DNA of 8,457 nucleotides. Origin: an uncultured bacterium. Lineage in GTDB: Bacteria; Planctomycetota; Phycisphaerae; Phycisphaerales; SM1A02. Positions 1-7,815 of this stretch are shown here, one piece after another (positions within the stretch are counted from its first letter, which is position 1; each line of letters starts with the position of its first letter). The stretch lies in contig CAIWNO010000368.1 in NCBI GenBank assembly GCA_903914045.1, positions 1-8,457 on the forward strand, written 5' to 3'. The notes beneath the pieces were generated by a model, which made no database searches, had not been told where the DNA came from, and saw only the letters and a program-made list of their open reading frames with translations. The position numbers were made by a program, and so were the translations under genes.

Positions 1-3000
1 TACGACGCCATTATTGTGGACGAGGCGCATGAGCGCAGTTTGAACATTGACTTTCTGCTGGGCGCGCTGCGGCGCATTGTTGCGGCGCGAAAAGAGTTCA
101 AGGTGATCTTGACCAGCGCCACATTTGAGGCCGATCGTTTTAGCGAGGCCTTTGGTGGTTGCCCCGTGATTCGCGTACCGGGGCGCGCGTTTCCAGTGGA
201 GGTGCGTTGGCTTGATGTTGCGCCGGATGATCACGCTGATCCAATTGTGGTGGCCGACGCGATCGAAGAGTGTTTGCTGGAGGGGCCGGGCGATGTTCTT
301 GCGTTTCTGCCCGGCGAGCGTGAGATTCTTGATGTTGCGCAAACGTTGCGTGGTCGCGCGGGCGCGCGTGATGTTGAAATTCTTCCGTTGTATGGACGCT
401 TGGGTGACGCGCAACAAGACGAAGTGTTTGCGCCCGCAAAGACTCGCCGCGTGACGCTGGCCACCAATGTGGCCGAAAGTAGTTTGACCGTTCCAGGCGT
501 GCGCTTTGTGGTTGACAGCGGCTTGGTGCGCATGAGTCGCTTCTCGCCCAAGTCGCGCATTGAACGATTGTTGGTGGAGCCGGCGAGCCAAGCTTCGCTT
601 GAGCAACGTCGTGGTCGCGCGGGTCGCGTGGCCGCTGGAGTGTGCGTGCGCCTAGGAAGCTTGGAGGATTTTTCCGCACGCGCTGTGGCAACGCCGCCAG
701 AAATTAAACGCACTTCGCTGGCTGGTGTCATTTTGCGCATGCGTGATTTGGGTTTGGGTGAGCCGTCAACATTTCCTTTTCTTGATCCGCCGGGTGCGCG
801 CCAAATAGAAGAGGGCGAGCGCACGCTGTTTGAAATTGGCGCCACCGATAGGCATGGTCGCCTGAGCAGCGTGGGCAAGAAAATGTCGAAAATGCCGGTG
901 GATCCGCGCGTTGCGCGCGTGGTGGTGGCGGGGCTGGAGCTGGATTGCGCCGCCGCGGCGATCACGGTTGCGGCGTTTCTTTCTGTGGCGGATCCGCGCG
1001 ATCGGCCGGCGGATCAGGCGCAACGGGCGGATATCGCGCATCAAATGTACGCCGACAATGATGGCGACTTTATGTCGGCGTTGAAATTGTGGAGCGCATG
1101 GAAAGAGGCGCGCGACACGTTGGGTTCAAGCGCGCTGCGTCGTTGGTGCAAGGAACATTTTTTGTCGCAGCGGCGTTTACGCGAGTGGAGCGATGTGCGC
1201 CGCCAACTGGAGTGGTTTGTGCGCGATCGTTTGCGCGCCGAGGTTGGCAGCGACGCGGCGACACCGCCGGCGCGCGCAGTGCATGAGGCGGTGCTTGCAG
1301 GTTTTGCAACGCAGGTGGCCCATCGCCGCGAGGATGGTCAATACAAATTAAGCGACGGGCAAACATTCGCCATTCATCCAAGATCTAGTTTGGCGCGGCG
1401 TAATTGCGAATGGATTGTTGTGTCGGAAGTGGTGGACACGGGTAGGCGACTTGGCCGCTTGGCTGGAAAAGTTCAGCCAGCATGGATTGAGAAAATGGCG
1501 TCGCATTTGGTGAAGCGCTCTTTAAGCGAGCCGCATTACATACAGGACACGGGCCAGGTGGCGGCGTGGCAACGCGTAAGTTTTGGCGGCCTAGACCTCA
1601 TTGCCCGTCGGCGAGTTCCATATGGTGTGGACCATCCGCAAGAGGCGCGCGTGCTTTTTGTGCGCTACGGTTTGGCCGAAGGCGGTCTTGGAGTGCAGGC
1701 TGATTTTTTGGCGCACAACCGCAAGATTGAGGAGCAGGTGAATTCAATCGCGCGCGCGCGGCGTCAAGCCAATTTGCTGGCCAACGCTGATCGCAAGTTT
1801 CAATTTTATGATTCGGTGGTGCCGCATGATATTTGTAATCGCGCTTCTTTTGAGAAGTGGCGCGCGGTGATCGAGCGGCGCAAGCCCGACATATTGCGCA
1901 TGACGCAATCGGATTTTTTTGCGCAGCCACTGCCAGATTCGCACGAGGCACAGTGGCCGTTACAACTTGATGTTGGACGCCATGTGGCCAATGTGCAATA
2001 CCAACATGAGCCTGGCGCCGACGCCGATGGAGTGAGCGTGCGCGTGCCACTACTTGAGTTGCCCGATTTGGATTGCGAACGGCTGGAGTGGCTTGTGCCT
2101 GGATTGATAGCGGAAAAAATAGAGGCGCTGATTCGCAGTTTGCCCAAGCGCGTGCGCGCGCGATTTCATCCAGTTGAGGCTGTTATTCAAGCGTTTTTGG
2201 AGCAGTACGCGGTTGGTTCTGGTTCGCTGTTGGAGTTGCTTGCGCGCGAGTTGAAGCGCGCCAGTGGACTGGAAGTACGCGTGGAAGATTTTGCGCTGGC
2301 CAATGTGCCCGCGCATTTCAGCGCGCGCATTGAGGTGATTGATAACGATGGCAGAGTGCTTGCAAGCAGCCGCGACGCGCCGGAACTGCTGAGGCGATTT
2401 GGCGCGCAAGCGGATCAAGCGCGCCGTGCGGTGATCGCGCGTACGACAAATGGATTGCCTATTGGAAAAGAATTTGCCTGGTGGATTGCGCCGTTGCCAG
2501 AAGTATTGCCCATGACCGTGAATATTTCTCATGACGCGGCGCAGGTTCGCGCGTGGGCGGCGCTTGAAGTGTGCCAACCTGGACAAAATCGCGGCGGCGT
2601 GCGCTTGCGGCAATTTCCCACGTTGCAAGAGGCGCATGAAAGTCAGTTACACGCGCTATGCGAATTAGTTCTGCAACTGAACCGCGGTGCCATTGAGCAT
2701 CATTTGGAATTCCACGGTGAGTATGCGGCTATTGAATCCGTGGCGCGCCTGAGCGGCGATGCGTGGCAAAATCAGTTGCTTTCACGCATTGCGGAGCTTA
2801 TTTTGTTGGAGGGCAAAGAGACACTTCCAACACGCCAAGAATTCAACGAGCAGATTGAGGGCGTGGACAAAAAAATTCTTGGCGCAACGCAGCGCGTTCT
2901 TCACGCTGTTGCGGGTTTGGCTGAGCAAGTGCGCGCGCTTGATTCTGAATTAAAGCGATCGTCACCAGCATCGTGGGCGCAGATTTTGCAAGAGGCAAAA

Positions 3001-3333
3001 ATAGATCGCGACGATTTGCTGCGCCAAGACTGGATACAACGTATTCCCCTGAACTATTTGCTTGTGGCTTCAACGCTCATCAAGGCTCATCGCGCCCGTA
3101 TTGTGCAACTTGAAGGCGCAGGGGTATTGCGTGCGCAACGCGAACAATTTGATTTGCTCTGGAAGCCGCGGTTGGCGCAGGAGCGACCAAAGCGTTGCGA
3201 GCACAAAGTGTGGACGCAATTGCAATGGAATGTTCGCTTAGCGCGAATGTTGCCGTGGGGCGCGGGTCAGGGTTTGACGCCGCCCATTCGCGAGCGCGAT
3301 CTTGAGGCGCTTTGGCTTGGTTTCACGCGTTGA
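1..3333 (+). CDS. hrpA: ATP-dependent RNA helicase HrpA, DEAH-box (5' truncated by window edge)
   Basis: The reading frame is open from base 1 and starts mid-protein (YDAIIVDEAHER), so the true start lies left of the window and the GTG at 16 is not a start. Residues counted from base 1: motif II DEAH 7-10; motif III SAT 39-41; motif IV region FLPGEREI about 102-109; motif V TLATNVAESSLTVPG 152-166; motif VI QRRGRAGR 202-209. A ratchet/HA2 region follows (about 265-365), then an OB-fold region (about 400-520), then the long C-terminal domain typical of bacterial HrpA (DUF3418), with landmarks such as GADADGVSVRVPL and LIRSLPKRVRARF. From memory E. coli HrpA is about 1300 residues, so perhaps 150-200 N-terminal residues with Walker A (motif I) and Ia are missing. 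The family unwinds RNA using NTP in the cytoplasm; E. coli HrpA is linked to mRNA processing and to rescue of collided ribosomes. The frame is intact to TGA at 3331-3333. The coding sequence is rich in GCG/CGC runs, unlike the next gene. The family call is very firm; the cellular role here is inference. Confidence 0.97.
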   Translation, partial: YDAIIVDEAHERSLNIDFLLGALRRIVAARKEFKVILTSATFEADRFSEAFGGCPVIRVPGRAFPVEVRWLDVAPDDHADPIVVADAIEECLLEGPGDVLAFLPGEREILDVAQTLRGRAGARDVEILPLYGRLGDAQQDEVFAPAKTRRVTLATNVAESSLTVPGVRFVVDSGLVRMSRFSPKSRIERLLVEPASQASLEQRRGRAGRVAAGVCVRLGSLEDFSARAVATPPEIKRTSLAGVILRMRDLGLGEPSTFPFLDPPGARQIEEGERTLFEIGATDRHGRLSSVGKKMSKMPVDPRVARVVVAGLELDCAAAAITVAAFLSVADPRDRPADQAQRADIAHQMYADNDGDFMSALKLWSAWKEARDTLGSSALRRWCKEHFLSQRRLREWSDVRRQLEWFVRDRLRAEVGSDAATPPARAVHEAVLAGFATQVAHRREDGQYKLSDGQTFAIHPRSSLARRNCEWIVVSEVVDTGRRLGRLAGKVQPAWIEKMASHLVKRSLSEPHYIQDTGQVAAWQRVSFGGLDLIARRRVPYGVDHPQEARVLFVRYGLAEGGLGVQADFLAHNRKIEEQVNSIARARRQANLLANADRKFQFYDSVVPHDICNRASFEKWRAVIERRKPDILRMTQSDFFAQPLPDSHEAQWPLQLDVGRHVANVQYQHEPGADADGVSVRVPLLELPDLDCERLEWLVPGLIAEKIEALIRSLPKRVRARFHPVEAVIQAFLEQYAVGSGSLLELLARELKRASGLEVRVEDFALANVPAHFSARIEVIDNDGRVLASSRDAPELLRRFGAQADQARRAVIARTTNGLPIGKEFAWWIAPLPEVLPMTVNISHDAAQVRAWAALEVCQPGQNRGGVRLRQFPTLQEAHESQLHALCELVLQLNRGAIEHHLEFHGEYAAIESVARLSGDAWQNQLLSRIAELILLEGKETLPTRQEFNEQIEGVDKKILGATQRVLHAVAGLAEQVRALDSELKRSSPASWAQILQEAKIDRDDLLRQDWIQRIPLNYLLVASTLIKAHRARIVQLEGAGVLRAQREQFDLLWKPRLAQERPKRCEHKVWTQLQWNVRLARMLPWGAGQGLTPPIRERDLEALWLGFTR

Positions 3334-3348
3334 ACAACGGCGCCAAAA
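3334..3348. other. 15-base gap between convergent stop codons
   Basis: The helicase stop (TGA, 3331-3333) and the reverse-strand stop of the TIG/dockerin gene (TAA, complement of 3349-3351) face each other across 15 bases. The gap contains the 6-bp palindrome GGCGCC (3339-3344), and CGTTG-AA-CAACG spans the helicase stop (3329-3340). A two-base loop is too small for a normal hairpin and there is no T-run on either strand. I therefore see no intrinsic terminator, and transcripts from the two genes probably overlap at their 3' ends. Confidence 0.8.
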
Positions 3349-6300
3349 TTATTGCATCTGCAACAGAATCACGCTCATATCAGCGGCATCAATCACACCG
3401 TTGCCGTCAAGATCGCCTATGCCCATAAGCGGCTCGGTGTCGATCATATTGATCAAGATGGCCATGTCGCGCGCATCAATTTCGCTGTTGAGGTCAAGAT
3501 CGCCGCGGCGCAGCTGACAAATGTCAGGTTCACCATTCAGATCAAGATCAATGGCGCAGAGAACGCCCGTGTCTTGCGTTACGACAGCATTTGAATCAGC
3601 AGTGACCTCCGTTTTTTCATTGGTGGTGACTTGCTCAAGAGTTGCGTCAGTGCTTGCAATGAACAAGTCAGAGGCAACCAGATTCTCAGTTTGCATGTCT
3701 TCACATTGTGCTTGAGCATCGGCGCGTTGAGCGACGGTTTGCAAATACAACTCCATTCCCATTGGAGCGGTGGCAAGATTTTCGGTGGCGGTGGAGTTGT
3801 TGGCTCCGTTGGTTGTTGTGTTCTTGCCTGAGTTGTTTGAACCCTTGCCAGATGCGACAACGCTGCCATCGCCATTGTTGTTTGTGTCACTTGGAGTATG
3901 TCCATCACCCGTGAATGAATTTGTATATGTGAAAGAGTTTGCCTTGATTGCCGTTCCGCCAGGCGTTGTCACTGAAACATCTTTCGCGCCAACTGTTCCA
4001 GCAGGCGTGAGAGCGGTTATGGAAGTTGAAGACACCACAATAACGCTTGTCGCGGCGACTCCGGCAATTTTCACAATGGTTGCGCCTGTCAAGTTGGTTC
4101 CAGTGATTGTGATCGCCGTTGAGCCTGCGGTAGAACCTGTGTTTGGATTCACAGAGGCAATTGTTGGTGCAGCAAAGTAAGTAAAGGCGCTTGATTTATT
4201 TGCGATTCCGCCAGGAGTTGTCAAGGAGACATCTTTGGCACCCACAGATCCAGCTGGTGTGACCGCGGTGACGGAAGTAGGAGAAAGAACAACAACATTG
4301 GTTGCTTCCAAGCCGCCAATAGTGACGCGGTTTGCGCTCGTGAAGTTGGTGCCGGTTATTGTGATTGCGGTTCCTGCTGCGAGTGGTCCAGAAATCGGAC
4401 TCACAGTCACAATAGTGGGCGCAGCAAAGTACGTAAACGCATTTGTCTTGGTGGCTTTGCCTCCAACTGTTGTCACTGAAATATCTTTTAGACCTGCGGT
4501 TCCCACCGGTGTGATTGCGGAAATGGAATTACTAGACACCACAATAACACTGGTCGCAGCGGTGCCTCCAACAGTGACGCTGCTGGTGTTTGTAAAGTTA
4601 GTTCCTGTGATTGTGATCGGGGTTCCTGCTGTAAGTGGTCCCGAAATCGGGCTCACACTCACAATTGTTGGCGCAGCGACATAGGTAAATGCGCTCAACT
4701 TGATGACAGTTCCAGCAATAGTTGTCACAGAGACATCGGTAGAACCTACTGTTCCCGCTGGAGCAACAATACTTAATGACGTGGCTGAATTTACAACTAA
4801 GCTATTCGCCTCCAATCCGCCAATTTTGACTTTGCTTGCATTTGTCAAATTAGTTCCTGTGATTGTGATGGCGGTTCCTGCTGTGAGTGGGCCAGAAATC
4901 GGACTCAAAGATGTAATGGTTGGAGCTGCGACATATGTAAATGCGTTTGTCTTGATTACGGTTCCGCCGATTGTGGTCACTGAGATATTTTTGACTCCCA
5001 CGGAACCTGCAGGCGTGCGCGCAGAAATGGAATAGTCAGAATGAACCACCACGTTGGTTGCAGGGACTCCGCCAACTAAGACGCTGCTTGTGCTAGTAAG
5101 GTTTGTTCCTGAGATTGTGATTGGGGTTCCCGCCAAAAGAAGTCCCGAAGGCGGGTCAACCATTGTAATTGTTGGTGCGGCAAAATAGGTAAACGCACTT
5201 GCTAAAGTCGCAGTTCCGCCGACTGTGGTTACAGAAACATCTTTCGCGCCAGCGCTGCCAGCAGGCACCTTTGCTGTAATTGATGTTGAAGAAACTACAA
5301 AAATATTTGTTGCAGCAACGCCGTCAACTTTAACGCTGTTTGCGCCAGCGAAATTTTTGCCCGTGATCGATATCTCGGTTCCAGCAGTGAGTGGACCAGA
5401 TAAAGGGCTTACCGATGTAATGGTTGGAGCCGCGAGATATGTAAACGCGCTCGACTTAGTCGCGGTTCCGCCAATAGTTGTCACGGAGATGGTCTGCGCC
5501 CCAGCCTTGCCAGCAGGAGTGACAGCGGTGATGGTATTTGCCGATGTCACGACAACGTTTGTTGCATTGGTGCCACCAACTAGAACATTGGTTGCACCAA
5601 TGAAGTTCGTTCCCGTGATCGTGATTGCAGTTCCTGCAACAAGGGGGCCAGAAAATGGACTCGCCGAAACAATAGTTGGCGCTTCAACATATGTAAATGC
5701 ATTTGTCTTGGTACCGGTTCCACCAGGGGTCGTCACCGAAACAGATTTTGCGCCTGCAGTTCCAGCGGGCGTTACAGCGGTTAGGGAGGTTGTGCTTGTC
5801 ACAACAACGGCTGTTGCGACCACGCCATCAATCAGTACTTTGCTTGCGCCAGAGAAACTAGTTCCCGTGATCGTAATAGCGGTCCCTCTTTTGAGTGGTC
5901 CAGAAATTGGACCCACAGACGAAATGGTTGGAATTTCCGCATAAGTAAACGCACTTGCTTCAGTCGACGTGCCGCCGACTGTTGTCACTGAAACATCTTT
6001 CGAACCAACGCTTCCAGCAGGCGTGACAGCGGTGATTGAAGTGGATGACACAACAACGACATTGGTCGCAGCCACTCCGGCAACGGTGACGCTACTTGCG
6101 CCCGTAAAGCCAGTTCCCTTAATGGAGATAGTTGTCGACCCTGTGAGCGGCCCAGAAGTTGGACTCACGGAAGTAATGGCTGAAGCGCTGACATAAGTAA
6201 ATGCCTGAGTTTTTGTTGCGGTTCCACCAATTGTGGTTACCAAGATATTTTGTGAGCCAGCTTTTCCAGCGGGCGAGACAGCAGTTATAGAAGTGTCAGA

Positions 6301-7800
6301 TTTCACAATCACATTTGTGGCAGCGACTCCGCCAATTTTCACGCTGCTTGCGCCATTGAAATTTAGTCCAGTAATCGTGATCGCTGTTCCCGCTGTCAGT
6401 GGCCCAGAAACTGGACTTATGGAGGAAATAACTGGAGCGGCGACATAAGTAAATCCACTTGTAGCAGTTCCGCCTGCAGTTGTGACAGCAATCGTTTTTG
6501 CACCCACGGATCCAGCAGGTGTCTTTGCAGTGATAGAAGTATCAGATGCAATAACAACACTGGTCGCCGCGATTCCACCAACGGTGACACTATTGGCGCC
6601 GGTGAAATTAGTTCCAGTGATTGAGATTGCAGTTCCCGCTGCCAGCAATCCAGAGGGTGGATCAACCAACGTAATCGTTGGCGCAGCAACATATGTAAAT
6701 GCGCCCCCAACGGTTTCGGTTCCACCAGGAGTTGTCACGGAGACCGCTTGCGAGCCTGCGATTCCACTAGGAGTAACAGCAGTCATAGAAGTTGACGAAA
6801 TCACATTAAGAGTTGTTGCAGCAACGCCGCCAAAAGTGACAAGATTTGCCCCAGTTAAGTTGGTGCCGGTGATCGTGACCGTAGTTCCAGCTGTAAGCGG
6901 ACCAAATGTTGGACTCATTAAGCGAATTGTTGGCGCCGCAACATATGTAAATGCATTGGTCTTTGTGATTGGTCCGCCGACTACTGTTGTCACTGAGACT
7001 TCTTTTGCACCAGCCGTATTCGCTGGTGTTTTTGCTGTAATTGAAGTTGAGGAGACCACAACAACATTCGTCGCCGCTATCCCGCCAATCAAGACTTTAC
7101 TTGCGTCAGTTAAATTAGTTCCGGTGATCGTGATCGTGGTTCCTGCTGTGAGTGGTCCTGAAGTCGGAGTCACGGAAGTAATTGATGGCGGAGCGATATA
7201 GGCGAAGGAATTCTGTTTCGAACCTATTCCGCCGATGGTTGTGACTGAGACATCTTTCGAACCAACGCTTCCAGCAGGTGTGACAGCGGTTAGAGAATTA
7301 GTAGATGTGACAATAATACTGGTCGCCGCTATACCGCCGACAAAGACGCTGCTTGCGCCGGTCAAGTTTGTTCCGGTGATCGTGATTGCAGTTCCCGCGG
7401 TAAGCGGACCAGAAATTGGGCTAACCGATGTAATTGTTGGTGCCTCAATATATGTAAATGCGTTCGGCAGTGTTGTAGTCCCGCCGACTGTTGTGAGCGC
7501 TACATCTTTTGCACCTGCTACAGAATTTGCTGGAGCAATCGTAGTAACTGAAGTCCCACTGACAACAACAATGTTCGTGGTTGCGACTCCGCCGATGGTG
7601 ATGATGCTTGCACCCGTCAAATTACTCCCCTTGATTGTGATCAAGGTTCCTGCTGTCAGTGGACCAGAACCTGGAGAGACTGAGGTTATTGTTGGCGGTG
7701 CAACAAATGCGCTGGCATTGGTTGCAGTTGCGCCAATGGTCAATGCAAGAGCCAAAATCATTCCCAGCAAGTTTTTCGAATTTGTAAAGATGGCGTTCAT
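3349..7800 (-). CDS. Secreted IPT/TIG-repeat protein with C-terminal dockerin
   Basis: This is a 1483-residue exported protein. Residues 1-31 form a Sec signal peptide (hydrophobic LLGMILALALTIGA core, likely cleavage after NASA at 31). Residues 34-1294 are fifteen tandem IPT/TIG immunoglobulin-like repeats of 82-86 residues, each with the pattern APTITSVSP-SGPLTAGT-ITITGTN, then GGVAATNVVV and VTTxGGT-AFTY. Residues 1295-1340 are an Asn/Thr/Ser/Gly-rich linker, followed by a less biased stretch to about 1410. Residues 1415-1428 hold a Cys-bounded Ca-loop-like motif, and 1433-1483 a two-loop dockerin. All three cysteines (1366, 1415, 1428) lie after the repeats. TIG arrays act as rigid spacers or adhesive rods on secreted proteins; dockerins bind cohesin modules in a Ca-dependent way. 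There is no catalytic domain, LPXTG or transmembrane anchor, so a non-catalytic surface or matrix protein held through the dockerin is the inference. The ATG at 7800 is the only ATG before an in-frame upstream stop (complement of 7870-7872) and gives the signal peptide directly. The gene is visibly less GC-rich than the helicase. Architecture is firm; biological role unknown. Confidence 0.95.
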   Translation of the reverse strand: MNAIFTNSKNLLGMILALALTIGATATNASAFVAPPTITSVSPGSGPLTAGTLITIKGSNLTGASIITIGGVATTNIVVVSGTSVTTIAPANSVAGAKDVALTTVGGTTTLPNAFTYIEAPTITSVSPISGPLTAGTAITITGTNLTGASSVFVGGIAATSIIVTSTNSLTAVTPAGSVGSKDVSVTTIGGIGSKQNSFAYIAPPSITSVTPTSGPLTAGTTITITGTNLTDASKVLIGGIAATNVVVVSSTSITAKTPANTAGAKEVSVTTVVGGPITKTNAFTYVAAPTIRLMSPTFGPLTAGTTVTITGTNLTGANLVTFGGVAATTLNVISSTSMTAVTPSGIAGSQAVSVTTPGGTETVGGAFTYVAAPTITLVDPPSGLLAAGTAISITGTNFTGANSVTVGGIAATSVVIASDTSITAKTPAGSVGAKTIAVTTAGGTATSGFTYVAAPVISSISPVSGPLTAGTAITITGLNFNGASSVKIGGVAATNVIVKSDTSITAVSPAGKAGSQNILVTTIGGTATKTQAFTYVSASAITSVSPTSGPLTGSTTISIKGTGFTGASSVTVAGVAATNVVVVSSTSITAVTPAGSVGSKDVSVTTVGGTSTEASAFTYAEIPTISSVGPISGPLKRGTAITITGTSFSGASKVLIDGVVATAVVVTSTTSLTAVTPAGTAGAKSVSVTTPGGTGTKTNAFTYVEAPTIVSASPFSGPLVAGTAITITGTNFIGATNVLVGGTNATNVVVTSANTITAVTPAGKAGAQTISVTTIGGTATKSSAFTYLAAPTITSVSPLSGPLTAGTEISITGKNFAGANSVKVDGVAATNIFVVSSTSITAKVPAGSAGAKDVSVTTVGGTATLASAFTYFAAPTITMVDPPSGLLLAGTPITISGTNLTSTSSVLVGGVPATNVVVHSDYSISARTPAGSVGVKNISVTTIGGTVIKTNAFTYVAAPTITSLSPISGPLTAGTAITITGTNLTNASKVKIGGLEANSLVVNSATSLSIVAPAGTVGSTDVSVTTIAGTVIKLSAFTYVAAPTIVSVSPISGPLTAGTPITITGTNFTNTSSVTVGGTAATSVIVVSSNSISAITPVGTAGLKDISVTTVGGKATKTNAFTYFAAPTIVTVSPISGPLAAGTAITITGTNFTSANRVTIGGLEATNVVVLSPTSVTAVTPAGSVGAKDVSLTTPGGIANKSSAFTYFAAPTIASVNPNTGSTAGSTAITITGTNLTGATIVKIAGVAATSVIVVSSTSITALTPAGTVGAKDVSVTTPGGTAIKANSFTYTNSFTGDGHTPSDTNNNGDGSVVASGKGSNNSGKNTTTNGANNSTATENLATAPMGMELYLQTVAQRADAQAQCEDMQTENLVASDLFIASTDATLEQVTTNEKTEVTADSNAVVTQDTGVLCAIDLDLNGEPDICQLRRGDLDLNSEIDARDMAILINMIDTEPLMGIGDLDGNGVIDAADMSVILLQMQ
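3352..3504 (-). other. Dockerin domain (two Ca-binding loops) at the C-terminus
   Basis: Residues 1433-1483 contain two F-hand loops with the D-x-D-x-N-x-x-I-D-x-x-D pattern. Loop 1 is D1434, D1436, N1438, I1441, D1442, D1445 (DLDLNSEIDARD); loop 2 is D1463, D1465, N1467, I1470, D1471, D1474 (DLDGNGVIDAAD). Each is followed by a short hydrophobic helix (MAILINMI and MSVILLQMQ). All calcium-ligand positions are intact in both loops, so the module should fold with Ca. Spacing between equivalent loop positions is 29 residues. The protein stops nine residues after the last ligand, so the second helix is short. No cohesin partner is encoded in this window. Confidence 0.9.
3517..3558 (-). other. 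Cys-flanked Ca-loop-like motif (D-x-D-x-N-G-x-P-D-x-C)
   Basis: Residues 1415-1428 read CAIDLDLNGEPDIC, ending only five residues before the dockerin proper. Acidic and Asn residues at 1418, 1420, 1422 and 1426 match the first part of an F-hand loop, but Pro replaces the usual Ile and the loop ends in Cys instead of continuing into a helix. C1415 and C1428 could form a disulfide closing the loop. Similar D-x-N-G-x-P-D-x-C motifs are, from memory, common near dockerins in planctomycete secreted proteins. Calcium binding here is inference. Confidence 0.6.
3919..7701 (-). repeat. Array of 15 tandem IPT/TIG repeats (~252 bp each)
   Basis: By protein alignment the units, in translation order, start at plus-strand bases 7701, 7443, 7191, 6936, 6684, 6438, 6186, 5934, 5682, 5430, 5178, 4926, 4674, 4422 and 4170; the last ends at 3919. 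Unit lengths are 86, 84, 85, 84, 82 residues and then 84 for all ten remaining units. Some blocks stay close at DNA level, for example the plus-strand words coding SGPLTAGTAITITGTN, while loop segments and the ends of units vary. Units 1 and 3-5 carry the small length changes; unit 15 has lost the GPLTAGT element (it reads NTGSTAGST) and unit 8 has GPLKRGT. This is a protein-coding repeat, not a CRISPR or satellite. It is a likely site for recombination and for assembly collapse. Confidence 0.95.
7708..7800 (-). other. Sec signal peptide of the TIG/dockerin protein
   Basis: Residues 1-31 have a short polar N-region with one lysine (K9), a hydrophobic core (about 11-24) and an Ala-x-Ala site (A29-S30-A31) before F32. 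The first TIG repeat starts three residues later, so the mature protein is almost entirely repeats. There is no lipobox cysteine and no twin arginine, so signal peptidase I processing is expected. Confidence 0.85.
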
Positions 7801-7815
7801 ATTTTTTCTTTCTTC
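7801..7815 (-). promoter_or_regulatory. Weak purine-rich ribosome binding region of the TIG/dockerin gene
   Basis: Read on the minus strand the bases before the ATG are GAAGAAAGAAAAAAT. There is a purine stretch but no GGAG core, so pairing with the anti-Shine-Dalgarno would be poor. The start is supported mainly by the signal peptide that follows and by the lack of any other ATG before the upstream in-frame stop. Confidence 0.45.

Noticed and set aside
16..18. Start codon for the helicase inside the window
   Set aside because: The frame is open to base 1, and the DEAH motif immediately follows conserved residues of the same strand (YDAIIV), so the protein begins upstream.
140..3073. Several open frames of 64-244 codons inside the helicase on both strands
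   Set aside because: They overlap an intact, highly conserved helicase frame, are rich in Arg/Ala/His/Pro as expected for shadows of GC-rich DNA, and match no family I recognise.
3334..3348. GGCGCC palindrome as a bidirectional terminator
   Set aside because: A 6-base palindrome has no loop and no adjoining T-run; such words are frequent in the GC-rich helicase.
3919..7701. CRISPR or satellite-type repeat array
   Set aside because: The period is about 252 bases with coding-frame-preserving variation and no short identical repeats with unique spacers.
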